Below are positions 8,401 through 15,689 of a stretch of DNA of 46,065 nucleotides, piece by piece. Below the pieces are notes generated by a model. The model did not search any database and was not told where the DNA came from. It worked only from the letters and a program-made list of their open reading frames with translations. The position numbers were made by a program, and so were the translations under genes. How positions within the stretch are numbered: the stretch's first letter is position 1; the number at the start of each line of letters is the position of its first letter. The stretch comes from Planctomycetota bacterium (GTDB lineage Bacteria > Planctomycetota > PUPC01 > DSUN01), in contig VGYW01000005.1 in the NCBI GenBank assembly GCA_016872875.1, positions 1 through 46,065 on the forward strand. The letters run 5' to 3'.

Positions 8401-9576
8401 GTTGGCGGGCAGGGCCAGGTTGCGGGCGTTGCGGCGCACGACGAGGAGCTTGTCGAAGGAGACGAGCGGGTTGGCGAGGAGGGCCTCGCGCTTGAGGGAC
8501 TCCAGCTCTTCGACGAGTTTCGCCTTGCGTTCCGGGTCCGCCACCTTGTCATCGTTCAGGAGGCCCTTCTCCACCGCCTCAAGGCGCTGGAGGAACTCGC
8601 GCCCCTTCGGGTACTTGTCGCCCTGCGTCTCGATGAGGTCGTTGATTGCGAGGCGGAGTGGCTCGGTCTTGAGGCTGCCGAGCTTCGCCAGCCCCTCCTC
8701 GATGGTGCGGGCGCGGTAGTATAGCTCGCGGACCTTCTGGAGGCCCGCGGCATCGGCGGCGGGGGCGAGCTTCTGGGCCTCGGGGGCCAGCGGCTTGGCT
8801 CGGCTCGCCACAGCTCTGGCGTAGCGGGCGGCGAGGGCGGCGAGGTCGCCGGCGCGCCAATCGTCGTCCCAGATGCGGTCGTCGCGTTCCCAGGCCATCT
8901 CGCGGGCGGCGGCCGGGAAGTCGCGGGCGACCAGCGCCCAGAGGGCGTCGAGGTCGCTCGTGCGGTCTGCCTTATCCAGGACGTGGAATCGGACGGAGCC
9001 GTTCGAGCCAGCTTCGGCGCCGATGCCCACCCAGGCCTCGAACCTGGCGAACTTCTTGCCGAGGGTGAAGCACAGGGCGCTCGGGGCGTGAGCCCAGAAG
9101 CCGTAGGCGTACTTCTTGTTGGCGATGCGGAGGCCGGCCTTCGTGTGGTTGTCGTTGGTGATGAGGCTGCCCCAGCCGACCTTGGCGGAGGCGGGCTTGA
9201 GGTTGGGGAGGAAGACCTCCGTGCCGTCCTTGGCGACCAGGCGCGGCTCGGCCCAGATGGCCTGGTCCCAATCGTAGCTGTCGCCGCCGACATCCGTAAC
9301 CAGCCAGAGCTGGCCGAGGTCGGAGACGTCGAGGGAAATCTGCTGGGCGGGCTGTCCGCCGCGGACGACGCCGGTGACGTAGGGCTTGAAGGCCGAGGAC
9401 TTCGGCGCCTCGGCCTGGGCCTTCGCCAGCGCCTCACGGGAGGCCAGCATCGTCTCCTGCCACGTGGCCTTCTTCAGGTAGTAGCTGGGGTCGGCGGCCG
9501 CCGCGAGCGCGTACGCCGAGAGCAGCGCGCTGGCAAGAACGCGGGCGGGCAAACGCGGGCGCTTTGGGGCGGGCAT
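5425..9576 (-). CDS. Secreted NPCBM / hydrazine-synthase-alpha-like / cytochrome c / SUMF1 fusion protein
   Basis: About 1383 residues from an ATG preceded by AGGAG. Order: signal peptide (LPARVLASALLSAYALAAAA); an NPCBM-like carbohydrate-binding module (~85-205, with YAYGFWAHAPSALCF); a helical region; a propeller-like part with TolB-type strands (DLHFDADRILFSS, MDGTGLRQLTG) and a region resembling the middle of hydrazine synthase alpha (~440-860); heme motifs SCVGCH (~842) and CVACH (~893); and a SUMF1 fold (~1080-1383, with FTLPTEAQWEWACRAGT, DMHGNMAEWTRSAY, VVRGGSW). HzsA-related proteins are common in Planctomycetes without anammox, so hydrazine chemistry is not implied. The SUMF1 end has only one of the two Cys used by true formylglycine-generating enzymes, so it may bind rather than catalyse. 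Three repeat elements are inserted in frame at residues ~415-428, ~1047-1058 and ~1301-1332. Confidence 0.88.
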   Translation of the reverse strand: MPAPKRPRLPARVLASALLSAYALAAAADPSYYLKKATWQETMLASREALAKAQAEAPKSSAFKPYVTGVVRGGQPAQQISLDVSDLGQLWLVTDVGGDSYDWDQAIWAEPRLVAKDGTEVFLPNLKPASAKVGWGSLITNDNHTKAGLRIANKKYAYGFWAHAPSALCFTLGKKFARFEAWVGIGAEAGSNGSVRFHVLDKADRTSDLDALWALVARDFPAAAREMAWERDDRIWDDDWRAGDLAALAARYARAVASRAKPLAPEAQKLAPAADAAGLQKVRELYYRARTIEEGLAKLGSLKTEPLRLAINDLIETQGDKYPKGREFLQRLEAVEKGLLNDDKVADPERKAKLVEELESLKREALLANPLVSFDKLLVVRRNARNLALPANWQGNSCLPRGGLDNEICVFTMPKAPSPQPSPQGRGSMQTLYRPEGGRFVGDVDLHFDADRILFSSLDAKNKWQVFEMKMDGTGLRQLTGEQPDVDSYDACYLPDGRIMFDSTASFVGVPCVFGSSHVAMLYRMDADGKNIRQLCFEQDHDWCPTVLNNGRVLYLRWEYSDTPHSQTRILFHMNPDGTEQMEYYGSNSYWPNGVFYARPIPNHPTKVVGIVTGHHGVPRMGELVIFDPGKGRHEASGAIQRIPGYGKPVERVVRDALVDGSWPKFLHPYPLSEKHFIVSARPTPQSHWGVYLVDTFDNMLLLHEEPGYAILEPVPLQKTLKPPVIPDKVDPKRKDAVVYMVDIYQGDGLKGVPRGTVKKLRIFAYHFAYHGMGGLLGVVGMDGPWDPKRIVGTVPVEPDGSALFRVPANTPISVQPLDAEGKALQLMRSWMTAMPGENLSCVGCHEPQNSSPPAKQTIALTRPPSEIEPWRGPARAFSYHREVQPVVDKYCVACHEGTKAVTLRGDQKLKDFGLVTPGNGGGNAGRFSAGYAEMTRYVRRNGIEGDYHMLTPLEFHADTTELVQLLRKGHYGVKLDAEAWDRLVTWIDLNTPYFGTWTDMGHNPGRQRQRRLELAKLYANLDTDPEADAGQPPAKLADPTPFVFSSSISNQQSAISNLQCPGWPFDSAEAKKKQSASGPATARRIELAPGIALDLVLIPAGEFLMGDAAGSPDEQPVHRVKIERPFWMGRCEVSNEQFALHDSAHDSRVEDKNTYQFGVHGYPCNEPKQPVVRLAWAEAMAFCEWLSKKTGEAFTLPTEAQWEWACRAGTATPFWYGGLDADFSKLANMADAKMREFASNPYTVWEPQRNATKYDDWIPKDTRFNDGFLVAAPIGSYQPNPWGLCDMHGNMAEWTRSAYRPYPTDPSDRSDLSDPSAPRPSSLAPPASSLAPRYVVRGGSWRDRPYRCTSAYRLAYPAFQKPYNVTFRVISEAPVKTAARPD
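5578..5671. repeat. Repeats of families B (degenerate) and E inside the SUMF1 domain
   Basis: GAGGGACGAGG-type units (5578-5630) are followed by a GATCGGAC/GATCCGAC tandem (5631-5669). Read on the minus strand they add about 31 residues rich in Ser, Asp, Pro and Arg (DPSDRSDLSDPS) between RSAYRPY and YVVRGGSW, two conserved SUMF1 segments normally close together. The frame is kept. Confidence 0.8.
6403..6434. repeat. Family D heptamer repeat (AATCAGC x4.5) inside a gene
   Basis: Four and a half copies of the 7-mer, encoding SISNQQSAISN in a linker just before the SUMF1 domain. The same 31-bp run, translated in the same frame, occurs in the unrelated gene at 42149-43630 (42526-42557). Confidence 0.9.
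8293..8332. repeat. Family A REP-like unit inside a gene
   Basis: A single short unit with the stem CTCTCCC-TT-GGGGAGAG followed by TTGGGGTGAGGGTGC. On the coding strand it reads APSPQPSPQGRGS, inserted at residues ~415-428 just before the propeller part. The same unit lies in intergenic DNA at 9817-9855 and 40719-40757. Confidence 0.9.
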
Positions 9577-9724
9577 GGAAGCTGGACTCCTACATGGTTC
9601 CTGATTGCGGAAAGCCCCGGAGCGGGAGGGCGACGGTCCCTCGGAGCCGCGCTTTGTCCATGCCCGCGGCTCGGCAGGAGCCTCGCCCCCCCGGCCAGTG
9701 CGCGGCTTTCCGCGCCAGCAGCTA

Positions 9725-9753
9725 TGTATAGCGCCTTTTGCGGCCACGCGCAA
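9725..9753 (-). promoter_or_regulatory. Sigma70-like promoter for the cytochrome/SUMF1 gene
   Basis: On the minus strand TTGCGC (9748-9753), 17 bp, TATACA (9725-9730), about 150 bases before the ATG at 9576. Confidence 0.65.
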
Positions 9754-9816
9754 GGGGGCAGACCTCCTTGATGAAGCTGCGTCTGGGCCGCCAACGATGG
9801 CGCGGTGGCGCTTGAG

Positions 9817-9855
9817 GCACCCTCACCCCAACCCTCTCCCCAGGGGAGAGGGAGC
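9817..9855. repeat. Family A REP-like unit, intergenic
   Basis: GCACCCTCACCCCAACCCTC followed by the stem CTCCCC-AGGGGAG. It lies between the ceramidase-like gene and the promoter of the large cytochrome gene. Confidence 0.85.
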
Positions 9856-9898
9856 GGACAGGCGGAGCCGGGCTTCCGCCGGCCTCCCGTTGCCCAAG

Positions 9899-11407
9899 TC
9901 ACTTCCACATGGCCTTGAGGGCCTCGACGGTGCGCTCGACGAGGAGGCGGCCGCCCTCGGGGCCGACGATGTTGCTCATTATCTCGGCGCTGTAGTGGCC
10001 CCCCGCAACGCCTCGCTCGGTGGGTAGGTAGGCGAGCGAATCGCAGGCGATCTGGACGACGAAGGTCTGCTCGGCCGGGCTGCGGGCCTTCATGCGAAGG
10101 CCGTAGTCAATGTAAAGCTCGAAGGGGTTGGTCGCCATCGCAATGTCGCCCAGGCGCAGGGTGTGAATCTCCGTCTGGTAGACATTCTGCTCCTCCTGAA
10201 TCTCGAAGCGTGCGGCGATGTTCTTGCTGAGCCGCCAGCGGATATAGCTCGGGCCGTCGAGCTTGTCAACGCCTTTGGCCTCGAAGTCCGCGTATGCCTT
10301 CTTTGCGGCCTCGTATTCCTGCTTTGTGACCTTGCGCACGGGGAGGGGGATCATCTGGGTCTTATGGATCAAGGGGAGTTCGGTGCGGATGTCGGTCTTG
10401 GCCAGCTCCAACCCGTCAGCGACGGCTCGCTCGATGCGCTTGCCGATCTCCTGGCGGGGGGTGAGGCCGCCCTTGCGCTTGCGGAGCGTGGCCTCGGCCT
10501 TGTGGCGGAAGAGGAGGTGTGGCGACATGTCGCCCGCGGCGCCGCACTGGGGCAGCACGAATAGCCCCTCCCCGTGGCGCTTCCGAAGCTCCACCCGCGC
10601 GTCGTGCCAGAAGTCCGCCGATACGTAGTCCGCGCTCTCCACCTCCTGCGAGGTGCAGGCCAGGTTGACGACGACGCCCGTGAGCTTCCCCTCGGCGTCC
10701 CAGGTGTATAGAAGCTCCACGCCGGGGTCGAAAGTGCTCTCGAAGGTGTCGAAGTCGGGCCTGTCGGTCCCCCCGTACATCTGCGAGCGGCCGTTGGAGT
10801 AGGCGGCTCGGCGGTTGTGGCCCACGACCGCGTAGGCGAGGGACCAGCTCACGCCGCCCGGCTTCCGCCCCTTCCAGGCCTCCACCACGGCGTCGGCGAT
10901 GCGGGCGCAGAAAAGCTCCACGTAGTCCCGCGGCTGCATCACGCCCTTTTCGGGCACGCGGTAGACGAACGTGCACATGATGTCGTGGGGGTGGTAGCCC
11001 TCCTCGCGGGCGTCCACGAGGACGGGCGCCGTGTGGGTGTGGGTCGCGCCCATGAGGATTTTGGCGGGGTCGAGGTCGGGCAGGCGCGGCTTGGCCAGCT
11101 CGCGGATTCGCTCGAGGTCCCGGCGGCGGAAGGCCACGACGTCGGCGGAGATGATGATCGCCTGGCCGAGGACGCCGTTGGCGTCCCGCGCCTCGATGGC
11201 GAGGGCGGTGGCCGTGAGCGGATCGTTCACCCGCTTGGAGATGCGGGTGTTGAACTGGCCGCAGAGGGCGACGGGCTCTGGGGGCGTGATGTCGGCGGAC
11301 GCCCAGCCGATGGAGAGCTTTCCTGCCCTCGGCGGCTCCGCGGCGGCAGCCGCGCACGCGATGAGGCCCAGGACGACCAACGCGACACCCGTTCCCGAAA
11401 CAATCAT
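9899..11407 (-). CDS. Secreted neutral/alkaline ceramidase-like protein
   Basis: A 502-residue protein from an ATG with a GAGGAGAGAGG-type ribosome site. A signal peptide (VALVVLGLIACAAAAAE) indicates export. The N-terminal pattern GWASADITPPEPVALCGQF and the motif GATHTHTAPV match the neutral ceramidase N-terminal domain, in which the HxH histidines bind zinc. Later it has QCGAAGDMSPHLL, and near the end the family-like pattern of a surface-exposed beta region. It is shorter than classical bacterial ceramidases (~650 residues) and lacks the C-terminal immunoglobulin-like domain, so the natural substrate may be another amide. The small membrane protein at 11436-11753 is 28 bases upstream on the same strand, so the pair is likely an operon. 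Confidence 0.85.
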   Translation of the reverse strand: MIVSGTGVALVVLGLIACAAAAAEPPRAGKLSIGWASADITPPEPVALCGQFNTRISKRVNDPLTATALAIEARDANGVLGQAIIISADVVAFRRRDLERIRELAKPRLPDLDPAKILMGATHTHTAPVLVDAREEGYHPHDIMCTFVYRVPEKGVMQPRDYVELFCARIADAVVEAWKGRKPGGVSWSLAYAVVGHNRRAAYSNGRSQMYGGTDRPDFDTFESTFDPGVELLYTWDAEGKLTGVVVNLACTSQEVESADYVSADFWHDARVELRKRHGEGLFVLPQCGAAGDMSPHLLFRHKAEATLRKRKGGLTPRQEIGKRIERAVADGLELAKTDIRTELPLIHKTQMIPLPVRKVTKQEYEAAKKAYADFEAKGVDKLDGPSYIRWRLSKNIAARFEIQEEQNVYQTEIHTLRLGDIAMATNPFELYIDYGLRMKARSPAEQTFVVQIACDSLAYLPTERGVAGGHYSAEIMSNIVGPEGGRLLVERTVEALKAMWK

Positions 11408-11435
11408 GCCTCTCTCCTCTGCCAGACACATGCGG

Positions 11436-11753
11436 TCAGGACCCGCGCGTGATGATGCTGATGAGGGTGTGTACGAACCACACGATTGCGACGATGGCAA
11501 AGGCGCTGACGGGCCAGAAGAAGAACACCTGGAGGGCCAGGCGGCCCAGGAACGCCTTTGCGTACTCCTTCCGGTGCTGCTCCCGCTGCTTCCCCTTCTC
11601 CCGCAGTGCGCTCAGCGAGTGTGGGTTCTTGCTATCGCGGTAGCGCTTGAAGGTGCGGCGCAGCTCCGCCAGGTCGCCGGGCAGCCGCCAGACGAGATAC
11701 CCCAGCCAGCTAATGCCCGCGATGAACAGCGCCATCTCCCAAAGGATGGACAT
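11436..11753 (-). CDS. Small two-helix membrane protein, unknown function
   Basis: A 105-residue protein with AGGAG 9 bases before its ATG. Two membrane segments flank a charged middle: MALFIAGISWLGYLVWRL near the N-terminus and LALQVFFFWPVSAFAIVAI near the C-terminus. The middle is a Lys/Arg/Glu-rich helix (residues ~30-65). I recognise no family. It sits directly before the ceramidase-like gene and has its own promoter at 11815-11843. Confidence 0.8.
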   Translation of the reverse strand: MSILWEMALFIAGISWLGYLVWRLPGDLAELRRTFKRYRDSKNPHSLSALREKGKQREQHRKEYAKAFLGRLALQVFFFWPVSAFAIVAIVWFVHTLISIITRGS

Positions 11754-11814
11754 CGCCCGGCACTCCTCTCGCCCCCGTGCGGTTTGAGGGTTCGGTCAGC
11801 CCCGCCTGCCCGCA

Positions 11815-11843
11815 ATGATAATGTCTGGCCGCCCCCGCGTCAA
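11815..11843 (-). promoter_or_regulatory. Sigma70-like promoter before the small membrane protein
   Basis: On the minus strand TTGACG (11838-11843), 17 bp, TATCAT (11815-11820). It lies just beyond the stop of the 11850-12479 gene and is built like the promoter at 12518-12546. Confidence 0.65.
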
Positions 11844-11849
11844 TCCCTG

Positions 11850-12479
11850 TTAGAGGTCTCCGGGCAGGTTCCTGCGCACGTTCGCGGCGAGGTCTTCGAG
11901 GGGGGTGCCCGGCTTCCCGACGTCTTCCCGCGCGGCGCGAAGGGTCTCGGCGGCGCGGGCCAGGGCGTCGCGGCGGGCGCGGACGCCGCTGCCGTGGGGA
12001 AATGCCTCGATCCGCCACACGCCCTCAAGCTTCAGCATCAGCGGCTCAGCGTCCGCCGCGAGCTCCACCCGCGCCTCGTCTCCGTTGACCGTGATCTTGG
12101 CCGCGGCAGCCACGTCCTCATCCCTCGGCCACACGAAGGCCGTGAAGCGGGCCGGGTCCGCCTGACGGCTCACGAGGGTCTCCCAGGCCTCCTTGCCGTA
12201 GGTTCCCCGCAGCGCGTCGCGGAGCCGATAGGCGGCCTGCACGTAGTCGAAGAGCGCCTCGGCCGCGGCCGTGTAGTTGCTGCTCCTGACGGCGCAGCAT
12301 TCGACGAAGCGCGCCTTCTGGCCCTCGCTGAGCGCGCGCTGGGCCTTGCGCAGCACCGCCTGCGGGCTGTCCTGCCCCGCCGGCGGCACGCCCCCGCCCC
12401 CGCCGAGCACCCGCAGCACCACGTAGATGCCGACCGCGATCAGCCCCACGACGACAAGCCACGAGTACTTTCGCGCCAC
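11850..12479 (-). CDS. Membrane-anchored protein, unknown function
   Basis: A 209-residue protein from a GTG with AAGGAG 8 bases upstream. One N-terminal membrane helix (WLVVVGLIAVGIYVVLRVL) is followed by a glycine run and a soluble domain outside the membrane. The pattern SPQAVLRKAQRALSEGQKA, then about 100 residues ending in a beta-rich part with VWRIEAFP, resembles NTF2-like folds found in many exported hypothetical proteins. That is a fold guess from spacing, not a family match. No catalytic motif is seen. Confidence 0.82.
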   Translation of the reverse strand: MARKYSWLVVVGLIAVGIYVVLRVLGGGGGVPPAGQDSPQAVLRKAQRALSEGQKARFVECCAVRSSNYTAAAEALFDYVQAAYRLRDALRGTYGKEAWETLVSRQADPARFTAFVWPRDEDVAAAAKITVNGDEARVELAADAEPLMLKLEGVWRIEAFPHGSGVRARRDALARAAETLRAAREDVGKPGTPLEDLAANVRRNLPGDL

Positions 12480-12517
12480 GGCTCCGACTCCTTGCTCAAT
12501 GTGTCCTGGACGCCACG

Positions 12518-12546
12518 ATGATACACCCCGCGCCCGCGCGCGTCAA
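12518..12546 (-). promoter_or_regulatory. Sigma70-like promoter for the membrane-anchored protein
   Basis: On the minus strand TTGACG (12541-12546), 17 bp, TATCAT (12518-12523), giving a leader of about 30 bases to the GTG at 12479. Confidence 0.7.
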
Positions 12547-12563
12547 GCAGCGCGATGGTCTGG

Positions 12564-12674
12564 TATCGTCCTCGTCCCTCGTCCTCGTGCCTCGTCCTCG
12601 TCCCTCGTCCTCGATTCCCTTGGTGGGGAAGAAGAGTCGAGGACGAGGACGAGGGACGAGGACGAGGACGATTG
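12564..12674. repeat. Family B hairpin (TCGTCC/TCGTCCC tandem arms)
   Basis: The left arm is a run of TCGTCC and CTCGTCC units and the right arm is its complement, with a loop of about 20 bases (CCCTTGGTGGGGAAGAA). Near-identical elements lie at 23188-23286 and 31832-31927. It separates the divergent genes at 12479 and 12731. Confidence 0.9.
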
Positions 12675-12694
12675 AAGAGGAATCAGGGCCGAGA

Positions 12695-12722
12695 TTGCAA
12701 TCCGCGCGCGGCCGGGTATACT
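12695..12722 (+). promoter_or_regulatory. Promoter placing the transcript start at the ATG of the glycosidase gene
   Basis: TTGCAA (12695-12700), 16 bp, TATACT (12717-12722). Only 8 bases separate the -10 box from the ATG at 12731, so the transcript should start at or within two bases of the start codon. No ribosome binding site is present. Confidence 0.7.
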
Positions 12723-12730
12723 CTTTGGGC

Positions 12731-14287
12731 ATGGTGCCCTTCGCGCTGGCCGCAACGTTCGCAGCGTCAGTTGTCGCCACAGAGGAACCCGGGCGGATGC
12801 TCGACCTTCCAGATGCGGAACTCGTCCGAGCCTACGAGCGGGCGGCACGCCAGAACGTCCTGGCAGCCGTCAACCCAAAGGTCTTCCACGGCTACTTCTC
12901 CGTGTGCGCGGACGGGCGCGGCTACGGCTACGGGAACAGCTATCCCTCCCTCGACGGCCACCAGATGAGCGATGCGCTGCTCTGGCTCGGCCAGACGGAT
13001 GTTGCCAAGGCCAACTGGAGCTACGTCCGCTCCTTCCAGCGGCCCAACGGCCAGTTGCCCCTCGCCATCCTCCCCGGGCTTGCGGGCAGGAGCATCGGCA
13101 ACAACGCGCCCGTTGACCCCAACGGCGGCCTCTACAAACACTGGGTGCCTGGCGACCCGCTCCGCGCGCTGGCCGGGCCGACCTACATCCAGAATGCCGA
13201 TGTGCTCTTCCGCTTCACCCAGGACCGCGAGTGGCTTGTGGCCCAACTGCCTTCGGTGAATCTGGCGGCGGACTACCTCGCCACGCTCGTGACCCCCGAC
13301 GGCGCGGTCGGCGGCGCGGGCTACTATGTCGAGCGCCCGACCCGCGTGGAGTACGACGGAGTTGCCCAGTGCCACGCTGCCGACGCCTTCCAGCGCGCCG
13401 CCGAGCTGAACCGCGTCGCGGGCAAGCCAGAGGCAGCGAAGCGCTACGAGGAGCTTGCCCGCCGCATCACGGCGCACTTCCGCACCCGCTTCTGGGCGAA
13501 CGACCGCTTCGCCGAGTACATCCACCCGACCCGCGGCCCCATCACGAGCCACGGGCTGACCGACACGGATTGGAGCGCCATCGCCCTCGGCCTCGCCAGC
13601 CCCGAGCAGACCGCCATCCTCTGGCCGCGCCTGAAGGAGGAGAAGGGCTTCGACTACGGCGGCATGCCGACCGGCATCGCCACGCGGCCCGAGGCCTACG
13701 AGCCGTGGGAGTTCACCCACCCCGACCGCCAGGACCTCGCGGCGATGGGCCGCGTCTGGTATCTCGAATGCCAGGCCCGTGCGCGGATGGGCGATGCCGA
13801 CGGGTTGCTCGCCAGCATCCGCAAGGTCTGCGCCGAGGGCGCCAAGCACGGCTACTACTGGCGCGAGCGCTACGGAGCACAGGGCGGCTACGGCGTGGAG
13901 AAGTACTGCGAATATCCCGCCAACCTCATCCGCATCGTCCAGCGCTTCCTCCTCGGCGTCGAGCACCGCCTCGACGGCGCCCTCGTCCTCGCCCCCACGG
14001 TCCCCGACTCATTCTGGGCCTCCGGCTTCGGCCAGACCCTCGCCTTCCGCGGCCGCACCCTCTCCTACCGCATGCAGCGGGACCGTGTAACAGGCGAGTA
14101 CAGTGGGGTGGGAGCGCAGCGGGTGCTAGTGCGGTTTCGCGCGAAAGAGCCAACACCCCCCGCCCATGCCCAAATCAACGGCCGCCCCGCTGCCGTTGCG
14201 GCGGAAGGCGGACTCGTCACCATCGCCCTGCCGCCCGCTCCTGCGGGTCAGCCCTGCCGCTTCACTTGCGGTGCCCTGCCGCCCTAG
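12731..14287 (+). CDS. Secreted six-hairpin glycosidase-like protein
   Basis: A 518-residue protein. A likely signal peptide (VPFALAATFAASVVA) directly follows the ATG. The body is a helical-barrel glycosidase in pattern: GNSYPSLDGHQMSDALLWLG, WSYVRSFQRPNGQLP, a Trp/Tyr-rich loop with GYYWRERYGAQGGYG, and a final beta domain from about residue 420. This arrangement fits the (alpha/alpha)6 clan holding GH15, 63, 65 and 78; I cannot assign the family or catalytic acids with confidence. The reading frame continues upstream through the family B hairpin, but that part is repeat and should be excluded. Its stop overlaps that of the convergent polyferredoxin gene in one CTAG. Confidence 0.85.
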   Translation: MVPFALAATFAASVVATEEPGRMLDLPDAELVRAYERAARQNVLAAVNPKVFHGYFSVCADGRGYGYGNSYPSLDGHQMSDALLWLGQTDVAKANWSYVRSFQRPNGQLPLAILPGLAGRSIGNNAPVDPNGGLYKHWVPGDPLRALAGPTYIQNADVLFRFTQDREWLVAQLPSVNLAADYLATLVTPDGAVGGAGYYVERPTRVEYDGVAQCHAADAFQRAAELNRVAGKPEAAKRYEELARRITAHFRTRFWANDRFAEYIHPTRGPITSHGLTDTDWSAIALGLASPEQTAILWPRLKEEKGFDYGGMPTGIATRPEAYEPWEFTHPDRQDLAAMGRVWYLECQARARMGDADGLLASIRKVCAEGAKHGYYWRERYGAQGGYGVEKYCEYPANLIRIVQRFLLGVEHRLDGALVLAPTVPDSFWASGFGQTLAFRGRTLSYRMQRDRVTGEYSGVGAQRVLVRFRAKEPTPPAHAQINGRPAAVAAEGGLVTIALPPAPAGQPCRFTCGALPP

Positions 14288-15675
14288 AGCGCTCGCGACG
14301 GCCCTGGCCATCGGGTCATCATGATGGCGTCCTCGGGGCACTCCCGCACGCAGATGCCACAGCCTACGCAGCCCGGCTCGTCCACGTGCGGGCGGGGCAC
14401 GCCAGTGCCCGCGGGACGCAACCTGATCGCGCGGTATTCACGCGGACACGCATCGTAGCAGATCAGGCACCTCTCGCTGCGAGCCCAGGGCAGGCACTGC
14501 GAGTGGTCTATCACGGCGAGGCCGATCCGCATGCTCGGCTTTTCGTCCAGGCTCACCCTCGCAATAGCGCCGGTCGGACAGGCCTCCCCGCAGGCCGTAC
14601 ACCTCGGCAGGCACCCCCCAACGCGCGGCACCAGGTGCGGGGTGAAAGCCGCCTCCAGCCGCCCGGCACGCACCAGGGGCAGCAGGCCGCCCGTGGGGCA
14701 CACGCCTACGCACGTGGCGCAGCCGACACACCGGGCCAGGAACTCCTCCTCGCCCCTCGCGCCGGGCGGCCTCAACACCCAGCCACCCGTCCGCCGCCGC
14801 ACCAGCCACCCCGCCGCGCCCCCGACCACAAGCGCGCCCAGCGCGCCGAGCAGCCCCCGCCGCGGAAGCCCACCGCGCCACGCCTCGCCCCTGACCGAGG
14901 GCCTCCTGAAGGCGAACGCAATGGCCCCCTGCCCACACGCAGCCTCGCACCGCCGGCAGCCTATGCAGCGCGCCGGCGAGCCCTCGCCCGGCCTCTCCCC
15001 CGTCGGGCACACTGCCTCGCATGCGCCGCACCGCGTGCACCCCTGTGTCGTTCGCCTCCGATACGGAGCCGCCCGTGCGACCAACGACAAGGCGGCACCC
15101 AGCGGACACACAACCCGGCACCACAGCCGCGGCGCAAGCAGCGCCAGCCCAATCGCCACGGCCACAAGCGCCCACGCCACCGCCGCGCCCACCGGCTCCC
15201 ACGCCGCGCCCCGCACCACGTGGAGCGCGCGACAGCCCATCGGGAGCGGGTCGAGCCACCCCCCAAAGTTCGCGCCCGCCGCCCCCGCACCCAGCAAGGC
15301 TGCGAGGACCCAGAACCTGGCCTGGGTAACCCTCCGGGGCAGCTTGACGCCGGCGCGGCGCCCTCGCAGGTGGCGAACCCCGTCGGCCGCAGCACCCAGC
15401 GGACACGCCCAGCCGCAGAACACCCGCCCAAGGGTCGCAGTCACCACGACCAGAGCGAGCGCGGTCAGCCCATAGGGCGCCAGGGAGCGCGACGCAAGGG
15501 AGCCGACCGCCCACACCAGGGGGTCCAGCCGCAGGAAGGCATCGGGCGGCAGCGGCGAGGGCCACTCGAAGCGAGCGGCGAGCGCAATGTAGACGAAGGC
15601 CCCGAAGCACGCCACCTGAACCCCGGCGCGCGCCCAGACCAGTCCAGCGCGCTTCCTCCCAGGCGGGCTCGTCAT
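14284..15675 (-). CDS. Membrane polyferredoxin, NapH-like N-terminus with six cysteine clusters
   Basis: A 463-residue protein; ATG chosen at 15675, with TTG at 15687 as an alternative, since neither has a clear ribosome site. Membrane segments (AGVQVACFGAFVYIALAA, LTALALVVVTATLG, and others) carry CGWACPLG, as in NapH/CcoG-type electron carriers. Ferredoxin motifs follow: CTRCGACEAVCP, CIGCRRCEAACG, CVGCATCVGVCP, CTACGEACP, CLICYDACP and CVGCGICVRECP. The protein likely passes electrons across or along the membrane. It follows the radical SAM gene after one base, so the two are co-transcribed and may share electrons. Confidence 0.9.
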   Translation of the reverse strand: MTSPPGRKRAGLVWARAGVQVACFGAFVYIALAARFEWPSPLPPDAFLRLDPLVWAVGSLASRSLAPYGLTALALVVVTATLGRVFCGWACPLGAAADGVRHLRGRRAGVKLPRRVTQARFWVLAALLGAGAAGANFGGWLDPLPMGCRALHVVRGAAWEPVGAAVAWALVAVAIGLALLAPRLWCRVVCPLGAALSLVARAAPYRRRTTQGCTRCGACEAVCPTGERPGEGSPARCIGCRRCEAACGQGAIAFAFRRPSVRGEAWRGGLPRRGLLGALGALVVGGAAGWLVRRRTGGWVLRPPGARGEEEFLARCVGCATCVGVCPTGGLLPLVRAGRLEAAFTPHLVPRVGGCLPRCTACGEACPTGAIARVSLDEKPSMRIGLAVIDHSQCLPWARSERCLICYDACPREYRAIRLRPAGTGVPRPHVDEPGCVGCGICVRECPEDAIMMTRWPGPSRAL

Positions 15676-15689
15676 GGATGGAGGCAAGG

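Noticed and set aside
5425..9576. True hydrazine synthase / anammox gene
   Set aside because: Only a subunit-alpha-like middle part is present, with other domains attached; no HzsB/C or hydrazine dehydrogenase nearby.
12767..13966. 399-codon minus-strand frame
   Set aside because: Antisense to the glycosidase, which has conserved-looking motifs and a promoter.
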